A stretch of 64,000 bases of DNA from Archivesica marissinica (Eukaryota; Mollusca; Bivalvia; Venerida; Vesicomyidae): the NCBI GenBank assembly GCA_014843695.1, contig CM026386.1:88903943-88967942 (forward strand), in the 5' to 3' direction. Every line of letters begins with the position of its first letter. Position 1 is the stretch's first letter. Both the position numbers and the translations under genes were made by a program. A model generated the notes under the pieces. That model worked only from the letters and a program-made list of their open reading frames with translations. It ran no database searches and was not told the origin of the DNA. This document shows, piece by piece, positions 54,222 through 64,000 of this stretch.

Positions 54222-54401
54222 CTAGTAGCTGTAATCCTTCTCGTCTGCATGCATGTTGCCAGACGAGAGCACAACTCTGAGTAGAAAGAATGATAGGATC
54301 CAGCATACACCAATGACGACACTGGTGATCATCAAAGTCCTCGAGTTGTATGACATTCTAGTAGCCGTCACCATGTCACCTTCCGCGGCCAATGATTGCG
54401 C
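54222..54401 (-). CDS. CD225/dispanin-family membrane protein (gene 2), last exon
   Basis: A 59-codon terminal exon, paralogous to 7981-8148. It follows an acceptor (TTGTTCCTAG) in the same phase 0 and reads AQSLAAEGDMVTATRMSYNS, then RTLMITSVVIGVCWILSFFL with LRVVL, and ends DEKDYSY plus stop. LAAEGDMV, LMITS and GV.W are identical to gene 1. No frameshift or stop interrupts it. The preceding exons are not within 54402-54960 and are expected upstream (higher coordinates), beyond the 20-bp satellite or outside the window. It could be a solitary retained exon, but intact frame and splice site argue for a gene. Confidence 0.75.
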   Translation of the reverse strand, partial: AQSLAAEGDMVTATRMSYNSRTLMITSVVIGVCWILSFFLLRVVLSSGNMHADEKDYSY

Positions 54402-54506
54402 CTAGGAACAAGGACATGTAAATGTAAGTTATGTTGTAACAAACAGAGGAGAAGAATGCATACTGTGTTGATAGTCAGAGGAAACTACACTTTACATGTT
54501 GGTAAT

Positions 54507-54744
54507 TAACCCATTCAACATCAAGTAACTGACATGGACTGGTTCATGATATTTTTAGAAACCAATAAATTAATAAGTAAATTACATTTGGACCAGTTCA
54601 TTTATCAAAATGGGTAATTTTGTCAATAGTAACATTTCTGGCAAAGAAGTGCAGATCCTGATGAGACGGCTCAACACGAGACGGCTCATCTGGATCTACA
54701 CTTTTTGTAAGCCTATTTAGAGGTCTGTGGTGTTGAATGGGTTT
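54507..54744 (-). mobile_element. MITE-like element with TAACCC-TTCAACACCA ends, copy 2
   Basis: End-to-end match in reverse to 478-716, including the hairpin AGACGGCTCAACACGAGACGG. It lies about 105 bp upstream of the gene 2 acceptor, hence intronic if gene 2 is real. Bases 54745-54959 hold nothing else. Confidence 0.8.
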
Positions 54745-54959
54745 TATGGACAGAGGAATATATGTGTCGGGTAATATAAAAATCATATGATATTCCGCAA
54801 ATTACGAATGTGCAAATATCGCCGCTATATATAGGTTGTGCGTTTTAAAAGTGGTTCAGTATGATATGTATTTATTTGAATTGAGAGTAAGTACCATAAC
54901 TAATGTAACATTGTGTAACAACAAATCTTAGGAACATGTACTTCATATTATATAATAGA

Positions 54960-57900
54960 TATGTTTGGTTCATACTGTATATGTTTGGTTCATACTGTAT
55001 GTGTTTGGTTCATACTGTATATGTTTGGTTCATACTGTATATGTTTGGTTCATACTGTATATGTTTGGTTCATACTGTATATGTTTGGTTCATACTGTAT
55101 ATGTTTGGTTCATACTGTATATGTAAGGTTTATACTGTATATGTAAGGTTCATACTGCATATGTTTGGTTCATACTAGATATGTTTGGTTCATACTGTAT
55201 ATGTAAGGTTCATACTGTATATGTTTGGTTCATACTAGATGTGTTTGGTTCATACTGTATATGTTGGTTCATACTGTATATGTTTGGTTCATACTGTATG
55301 TGTTTGGTTCATACTGTATATGTTGGTTCATACTGTATATGTTTGGTTCATACTATATATGTTTGGTTCATACTATATATATGTTTGGTTCATACTGTAT
55401 ATGTTTGGTTCATACTGTATATGTTTGGTTCATACTGTATATGTTTGGTTCATACTGTATATGTTTGGTTCATACTGTATATGTTTGGTTCATACTGTAT
55501 ATGTTTGGTTCATACTGTATATGTTTGGTTCATACTAGATGTGTTTGGTTCATACTGTATATGTTGGTTCATACTGTATATGTTTGGTTCATACTGTATG
55601 TGTTTGGTTCATACTGTATATGTTGGTTCATACTGTATATGTTTGGTTCATACTATATATGTTTGGTTCATACTATATATATGTTTGGTTCATACTGTAT
55701 ATGTTTGGTTCATACTGTATATGTTTGGTTCATACTGTATATGTTTGGTTCATACTGTATATGTTTGGTTCATACTGTATATGTTTGGTTCATACTAGAT
55801 GTGTTTGGTTCATACTGTATATGTTTGGTTCATACTGTATGTGTTTGGTTCATACTATATATGTTTGGTTCATATTATATATGTTTGGTTCATACTGTAT
55901 ATGTTTGGTTCATAATGTATATGTTTGGTTCATACTGTATATGTTTGGTTCATACTGTATATGTTTGGTTCATACTTTATATGTTTGGTTCATACTGTAT
56001 ATGTTTGGTTCATACAGTATATGTTTGGTTCATACTGTATATGTTTGGTTCATTCTGTATATGTTTGGTTCATACTGTATATGTTGGTTCATACTGTATA
56101 TGTTTGGTTCATATGGTTCATACTATATATGTTTGGTTCATACTATATATGTTTGGTTCATACTGTATGTGTTTGGTTCATACTGTATATGTTGGTTCAT
56201 ACTGTATGTGTTTGGTTCATACTGTATATGTTTGGTTCATACTATATATATGTTTGGTTCATACGGTTCATACTATATATATGTTTGGTTCATACAGTAT
56301 ATGTTTGGTTAATATGGTTCATACTGTATATGTTTGGTTCATACTGTATATGTTTGGTTCATACTGTATATGTTTGGTTCATACAGTATATGTTTGGTTA
56401 ATATGGTTCATACTGTATATGTTTGGTTCATACTGTATATGTTTGGTTCATACTGTATGTGTTTGGTTCATACTGTATATGTTGGTTCATACTGTATATG
56501 TTTGGTTCATACTGTATATGTTTGGTTCATACTAGATGTGTTTGGTTCATACTGTATATGTTGGTTCATACTGTATATGTAAGGGTCATACTGTATATGA
56601 TTGGTTCACACTGTATATGTTTGGTTCATACTGTATATGTTTGGTTCATACTGTATATGTTTGGTTCATACTGTATATGTTTGGTTCATACGGTTCATAC
56701 TATATATGTTTGGTTCATACTGTATATGTTTGGTTCATACTGTATATATTTGGTTCATACTAGATGTGTTTGGTTCATACTGTATATGTTGGTTCATACT
56801 GTATATGTAAGGTTCATACTGTATATGTTTGGTTCATACTATATATGTTTGGTTCATACTATATATGTTTGGTTCATACTGTATATGTTTGGTTCATACT
56901 GTATATGTAAAGTTCATACTGTATATGTTTGGTTCATACTAGATGTGTTTGGTTCATACTGTATATGTTGGTTCATACTGTATATGTAAGGTTCATACTG
57001 TATATGTTTGGTTCACACTGTATATGTTTGGTTCATTCTGTATATGTTTGGTTCATACTGCATATGTTTGGTTCATACTAGATATGTTTGGTTCATACTA
57101 GATGCGTTTGGTTCATACTGTATATGTTGGTTCATACTGTATATGTTTGGTTCATACTATATATGTTTGGTTCATACTATATATATGTTTGGTTCATACT
57201 GTATATGTTTGGTTCATACTGTATATGTTTGGTTCATACTGTATATGTTTGGTTCATACTGTATATGTTTGGTTCATACTGTATATGTTTGGTTCATACT
57301 AGATGTGTTTGGTTCATACTGTATATGTTTGGTTCATACTGTATGTGTTTGGTTCATACTATATATGTTTGGTTCATATTATATATGTTTGGTTCATACT
57401 GTATATGTTTGGTTCATAATGTATATGTTTGGTTCATACTGTATATGTTTGGTTCATACTGTATATGTTTGGTTCATACTTTATATGTTTGGTTCATACT
57501 GTATATGTTTGGTTCATACAGTATATGTTTGGTTCATACTGTATATGTTTGGTTCATTCTGTATATGTTTGGTTCATACTGTATATGTTGGTTCATACTG
57601 TATATGTTTGGTTCATATGGTTCATACTATATATGTTTGGTTCATACTATATATGTTTGGTTCATACTGTATGTGTTTGGTTCATACTGTATATGTTGGT
57701 TCATACTGTATGTGTTTGGTTCATACTGTATATGTTTGGTTCATACTATATATATGTTTGGTTCATACGGTTCATACTATATATATGTTTGGTTCATACA
57801 GTATATGTTTGGTTAATATGGTTCATACTGTATATGTTTGGTTCATACTGTATATGTTTGGTTCATACTGTATATGTTTGGTTCATACAGTATATGTTTG

Positions 57901-59150
57901 GTTAATATGGTTCATACTGTATATGTTTGGTTCATACTGTATATGTTTGGTTCATACTGTATGTGTTTGGTTCATACTGTATATGTTGGTTCATACTGTA
58001 TATGTTTGGTTCATACTGTATATGTTTGGTTCATACTAGATGTGTTTGGTTCATACTGTATATGTTGGTTCATACTGTATATGTAAGGGTCATACTGTAT
58101 ATGATTGGTTCACACTGTATATGTTTGGTTCATACTGTATATGTTTGGTTCATACTGTATATGTTTGGTTCATACTGTATATGTTTGGTTCATACGGTTC
58201 ATACTATATATGTTTGGTTCATACTGTATATGTTTGGTTCATACTGTATATATTTGGTTCATACTAGATGTGTTTGGTTCATACTGTATATGTTGGTTCA
58301 TACTGTATATGTAAGGTTCATACTGTATATGTTTGGATCATACTATATATGTTTGGTTCATACTATATATGTTTGGTTCATACTGTATATGTTTGGTTCA
58401 TACTGTATATGTAAAGTTCATACTGTATATGTTTGGTTCATACTAGATGTGTTTGGTTCATACTGTATATGTTGGTTCATACTGTATATGTAAGGTTCAT
58501 ACTGTATATGTTTGGTTCACACTGTATATGTTTGGTTCATACTGTATATGTTTGGTTCATTCTGTATATGTTTGGTTCATACTGCATATGTTTGGTTCAT
58601 ACTAGATATGTTTGGTTCATACTAGATGCGTTTGGTTCATACTGTATATGTTTGGTTCATACTGTATATGTTTGGTTCATACTGTATATCTTTGGTTCAT
58701 ACTAGATGTGTTTGGTTCATACTGTATATGTTGGTTCATACTGTATATGTAAGGTTCATACTGTATATGTTTGGTTCATACTATATATGTTTGGTTCATA
58801 CTATATATGTTTGGTTCATACTGTATATGTTTGGTTCATACTGTATATGTAAGGTTCATACTGTATATGTTTGGTTCATACTAGATGTGTTTGGTTCATA
58901 CTGTATATGTTTGGTTCATACTGTTTATGTTTAGTTCATACTGTATATGTTTGGGTCATACTGTATATGTTTGGTTCATACTGTATATGTTTGGTACATA
59001 CTGTATATGTTTGGTTCATACTGTATATGTTTGGTACATACTGTATATGTTTGGTTCATACTATATGTGTTTGGTTTATACTGTATATGTTTGGTTCATA
59101 CTGTATATGTTTGGTTCATACTATATATGTTTGGTTTATACTGTATATGT
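54960..59150. repeat. 20-bp satellite, subfamily 1 (TATATGTTTGGTTCATACTG)
   Basis: About 210 units of 20 bp with variants (AGATGTG, TGTAAGG, 19-bp ATGTTGG). The variant order is repeated with an offset of 1504 bp (about 55.6-57.1 kb against 57.1-58.6 kb) and of 300 bp (55.225-55.525 against 55.525-55.825 kb). Long open frames arise because three 20-bp units make 60 bp. They are not genes. Confidence 0.97.
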
Positions 59151-62100
59151 TTGGTACATACTAGATGTGTTTGGTACATACTAGATGTGTTTGGTACATA
59201 CTATACGTGTTTGGTACATACTAGATGTGTTTGGTACAGACTAGATGTGTTTGGTACAGACTAGATATGTTTAGACTAGATGTGTTTGGTACAGACTAGA
59301 TGTGTTTGGTACATACTAGATGTGTTTCGTACAGACTAGATGTGTTTGGTACAGACTAGATATGTTTGGTGCATACTAGATGTGTTTGGTACAGACTAGA
59401 TGTGTTTGGTACAGACTAGATGTGTTTGGTACAGACTAGATGTGTTTGGTACATACTAGATGTGTTTCGTACAGACTAGATGTGTTTGGTACATACTAGA
59501 TGTGTTTGGTACAGATTAGATGTGTTGGTACAGACTATATGTGTTTGGTACATACTAGATGTGTTTGGTACATACTAGATGTGTTTGGTACAGACTAGAT
59601 GTGTTTGGTACATACTAGATGTGTTTCGTACATACTAGATGTGTTTGGTACATACTAGATATGTTTGGTACATACTAGATGTGTTTGGTACAGACTAGAT
59701 GTGTTTGGTACAGACCAGATGTGTTTGGTACATACTAGATGTGTTTGGTACAGACTAGATGTGTTTGGTACATACTAGATGTGTTTTTAGTACATACTAG
59801 ATGTGTTTGGTACAGACTGGATGTGTTTGGTACATACTAGATGTGTTTGGTACATACTAGATGTGTTTGGTACATACTAGATGTGTTTGGTACAGACTAG
59901 ATGTGTTTGGTACATACTAGATGTGTTTGGTACATACTAGATGTGTTTTTAGTACATACTAGATGTGTTTGGTACATACTGGATGTGTTTGGTACTTACT
60001 AGATGTGTTTGGTACAGACTATATGTGTTTGGTACATACTAGATGTGTTTGGTACATACTAGATGTGTTTTTAGTACATACTAGATGTGTTTGGTACAGA
60101 CTGGATGTGTTTGGTACATACTAGATATGTTTGGTACATACTAGATGTGTTTGGTACAGACTAGATGTGTTTGGTACATACTAGATGTGTTTGGTTCATA
60201 CTAGATGTGTTTGGTACATACTAGATGTGTTTGGTACATACTAGATGTGTTTGGTTCATACTAGATGTGTTTGGTACATACTAGATGTGTTTGGTACATA
60301 CTAGATGTGTTTGGTACAGACTATATGTGTTTGGTACATACTATATGTGTTTGGTACATACTAGATGTGTTTGGTACATACTAGATGTGTTTGGTACAGA
60401 CTAGATGTGTTTGGTACAGACTATATGTGTTTGGTACATACTAGATGTGTTTGGTACATACTAGATGTGTTTGGTACATACTAGATGTGTTTGGTACATA
60501 CTAGATATGTTTGGTTCATACTAGATGTGTTTGGTACATACTAGATGTGTTTGGTACATACTAGATGTGTTTGGTACATACTATATGTGTTTGGTACATA
60601 CTAGATGTGTTTGGTACAGACTATATGTGTTTGGTACATACTATATGTGTTTGGTACATACTAGATGTGTTTGGTACATAATAGATGTGTTTGGTACAGA
60701 CTAGATGTGTTTAGTACAGACTATATGTGTTTGGTACATACTAGATGTGTTTGGTACAGACTAGATGTGTTTAGTACATACTAGATGTGTTTGGTACAGA
60801 CTAGATGTGTTTGGTACAGACTAGATATGTTTGGTGCATACTAGATGTGTTTGGTACAGACTAGATGTGTTTGGTACAGACTATATGTGTTTGGTACATA
60901 CTAGATGTGTTTGGTACAGACTAGATGTGTTTGGTACAGACTAGATGTGTTTGGTACAGACTAGATGTGTTTGGTACAGACTAGATGTGTTTGGTACATA
61001 CTAGATATGTTTCGTACAGACTAGATGTGTTTGGTACAGACTAGATGTGTTTGGTACAGACTAGATGTGTTTGGTACAGACTATATGTGTTTGGTACATA
61101 CTAGATATGTTTCGTACAGACTAGATGTGTTTGGTACAGACTAGATGTGTTTGGTACAGACTAGATGTGTTTGGTACAGACTATATGTGTTTGGTACATA
61201 CTAGATGTGTTTGGTACAGACTAGATGTGTTTGGTACAGACTAGATATGTTTGGTGCATACTAGATGTGTTTGGTACAGACTAGATGTGTTTGGTACAGA
61301 CTAGATGTGTTTAGACTAGATGTGTTTGGTACAGACTAGATGTGTTTGGTACATACTAGATGTGTTTCGTACAGACTAGATGTGTTTGGTACAGACTAGA
61401 TATGTTTGGTACAGACTAGATGTGTTTGGTACATACTAGATGTGTTTGGTACAGACTAGATGTGTTTGGTGCATACTAGATATGTTTGGTACAGACTAGA
61501 TGTGTTTGGTACATACTAGATGTGTTTGGTACAGACTAGATGTGTTTGGTACATACTAGATGTGTTTGGTACAGACTAGATGTGTTTGGTACAGACTAGA
61601 TGTGTTTGGTACATACTGTATATGTTTGGTGCATACTAGATATGTTTGGTACATACTAGATGTGTTTGGTACAGACCTGATGTGTTTGGTACATACTACA
61701 TGTGTTTGGTACAGACTAAATGTGTTTGGTACATACTAGATGTGCTTGGTACAGACTAGATGTGTTTGGTTCATACTAGATGTGTTTGGTGCATACTAGA
61801 TGTGCTTGGTACATACTAGATGTGTTTGGTACATACTAGATGTGTTTGGTACATACTCGATATGTTTGGTACAGACTAGATGTGTTTGGTTAATACTAGA
61901 TGTGTTTGGTACATACTAGATGTGTTTGGTTCATACTAGATGTGTTTGGTACATACTAGATGTGTTTGGTAACTAATGTGTTTGGTACATACTAATGTGT
62001 TTGTACAACTAGATGTGTTTGGTACAACTAATTGTTTGGTCATACTATATGTGTTTGGTACATACTAGATGTGTTTGGTACAGACTAGATGTGTTTGGTA

Positions 62101-64000
62101 CATACTAGATGTGTTTGGTACATACTAGATGTGTTTGGTACAGAATAGATGTGTTTGGTACAACTAGATGTGTTTGTACAGACTAATGTGTTTGGTACAT
62201 ACTAGATGTGTTTGGTACATACTAGATGTGTTTGGTACATACTAGATGTGTTTGGTACAGACTAGATGTGTTTGGTACATACTAGATGTGTTTGGTACAG
62301 ACTAGATGTGTTTGGTACAGACTAGATATGTTTGGTGTATACTAGATGTGCTTGGTACAGACTAGATGTGTTTGGTACAGACTATATGTGTTTGGTACAT
62401 ACTAGATGTGTTTGGTACAGACTAGATGTGTTTGGTACAGACTAGATATGTTTGGTGCATACTAGATGTGTTTGGTACAGACTAGATGTGTTTGGTACAT
62501 ACTAGATGTGTTTGGTACATACTAGATGTGTTTGGTACATACTAGATGTGTTTGGTACAGACTAGATGTGTTTGGTACATACTAGATGTGTTTCGTACAT
62601 ACTAGATGTGTTTGTACATACTAGATTGTTTGTACATACTAGATTGTTTGTATTGGTACAACAATGTGTTTGGTACAACTAGATGTGTTTGGTACAACTA
62701 ATGTGTTAGTACATACTAGATGTGTTTGGTACAGACTAGATGTGTTTGGTACATACTAGATATGTTTGGTACATACTAGATGTGTTTGGTACAGACTAGA
62801 TGTGTTTGGTACATACTAGATGTGTTTGGTCATACTAGATGTGTTTGGTACAGACTAGATGTGTTTGGTACATACTAGATGTGTTTGGTACATACTAGAT
62901 GTGTTTGGTACATACTAGATGTGTTTGGTACATACTAGATGTGTTTGGTACAGACTAGATGTGTTTGGTACATACTAGATGTGTTTGGTACATACTAGAT
63001 GTGTTTGGTACATACTAGATGTGTTTGGTACAGACTAGATGTGTTTGGTACATACTATATGTGTTTGGTACATACTAGATGTGTTTGGTACATACTAGAT
63101 GTGTTTGGTACATACTAGATGTGTTTGGTACAACTAGATATGTTTGGTACAACTAGATGTGTTTGGTACATACTAGATGTGTTTGGTACATACTAGATGT
63201 GTTTGGTACATACTAGATGTGTTTGGTACATACTAGATGTGTTTCGTACATACTATATGTGTTTGGTACATACTATATGTGTTTCGTACATACTAGATAT
63301 GTTTGATACATACTAGATATGTTTGGTACATACTAGATGTGTTTGGTACATACTAGATGTTTTGGTACATACTAGATGTTTTTGGTACAGACTAGATGTT
63401 TTGGTACATACTAGATAGTTTGGTACTACTATATGTGTTTGGTACATACTAGATGTTTTGGTACATACTAGATGTGTTTGGTACAGACTAGATGTGTTTG
63501 GTACATACTAATATGTTTGGTACATACTAGATGTGTTTGGTACGAATAGATGTTTTTGGTACAAGACTAATGTGTTTGGTACATACTAGATGTGTTTGGT
63601 ACATACTAGATGTGTTTGGTACATACTAGATGTGTTTGGTACAGACTAGATGTGTTTGGTACAGACTAGATGTGTTTGGTACATACTAGATGTGTTTGGT
63701 ACATACTAGATGTGTTTGGTACATACTAGATGTGTTTGGTACAGACTAGATGTGTTTGGTACAGACTAGATGTGTTTGGTACATACTAGATGTGTTTGGT
63801 ACATACTAGATGTGTTTGGTACATACTAGATGTGTTTGGTACAGACTAGATGTGTTTGGTACAGACTAGATGTGTTTGGTACATACTAGATGTGTTTGGT
63901 ACATACTAGATGTGTTTGGTACATACTAGATGTGTTTGGTACAGACTAGATGTGTTTGGTACAGACTAGATGTGTTTGGTACATACTAGATGTGTTTGGT
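59150..64000. repeat. 20-bp satellite, subfamily 2 (GATGTGTTTGGTACATACTA), runs off window
   Basis: From about 59150 the unit changes to GATGTGTTTGGTACATACTA or ...TACAGACTA. From about 63580 the T/G variants follow a strict five-unit pattern, giving a 100-bp higher-order repeat. Clusters of single-base losses occur at 61965-62045, 62155-62190, 62600-62710 and 63355-63570. The array continues past the window. Confidence 0.97.

Noticed and set aside
54936..59264. Many 60-436-codon frames in the 20-bp array
   Set aside because: Three 20-bp units make 60 bp, so all frames can be open. Low-complexity readings recur in every phase.

Overview
The window is eukaryotic nuclear DNA, most likely from a marine invertebrate and probably a mollusc such as a bivalve. 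The reasons are split genes with GT-AG introns, many tRNA-headed SINEs with clear target-site duplications, non-LTR retrotransposon relics, miniature inverted-repeat elements, and roughly 28 kb of tandem arrays. The taxon is an inference from repeat style, not something the sequence proves.

Only two host genes are supported, both on the minus strand and both CD225/dispanin (IFITM-like) two-pass membrane proteins. Gene 1 has three exons in phase: a Pro/Gln/Gly-rich exon (16949-16669), the first membrane-segment exon (9428-9294) and the last exon (8148-7981). Its 5'-most exon was not found. Its 7.2-kb intron holds a 4.3-kb array of a 48-bp monomer. Gene 2 is seen only as its last exon (54401-54222). 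Its upstream exons must lie beyond 54.4 kb, on the far side of or inside an array of a 20-bp monomer that fills 54.96 kb to the window end.

Layout: 0-3.4 kb, a 39-bp array interrupted by a SINE fragment from which the monomer appears to derive; 3.6-7.7 kb, SINEs, an 84-bp palindromic element, a G-rich 31/21-bp array and a MULE-like MITE; 7.9-17 kb, dispanin gene 1 with its intronic array; 17-24 kb, a LINE relic, TTAA-flanked MITEs and a large foldback element nested in one of them; 24.6-29 kb, a degenerate minus-strand LINE split by a plus-strand LINE; 29.3-30.3 kb, a 74-bp array; 31.3-34.7 kb, a 39/47-bp array; 34.8-41.5 kb, MITEs and SINEs, one SINE split by a MITE; 41.5-44.5 kb, 22-bp and 17-bp arrays; 46.7-47.6 kb, a 96-bp dimeric array; 48-50.6 kb, SINEs, a MITE and unrecognised open stretches; 50.8-52.2 kb, a 15-bp array; 52.5-53.6 kb, a PIF/Harbinger-type element with a broken transposase start; 54.2-54.4 kb, dispanin gene 2; 54.96-64 kb, the 20-bp array.

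The recurring theme is conversion of dispersed elements into satellites. Several arrays have a single unamplified relative elsewhere in the window, or sit inside a transposon. Most long open frames here are by-products of arrays whose period is a multiple of three. No intact autonomous transposon, CRISPR array or convincing functional RNA gene was found.
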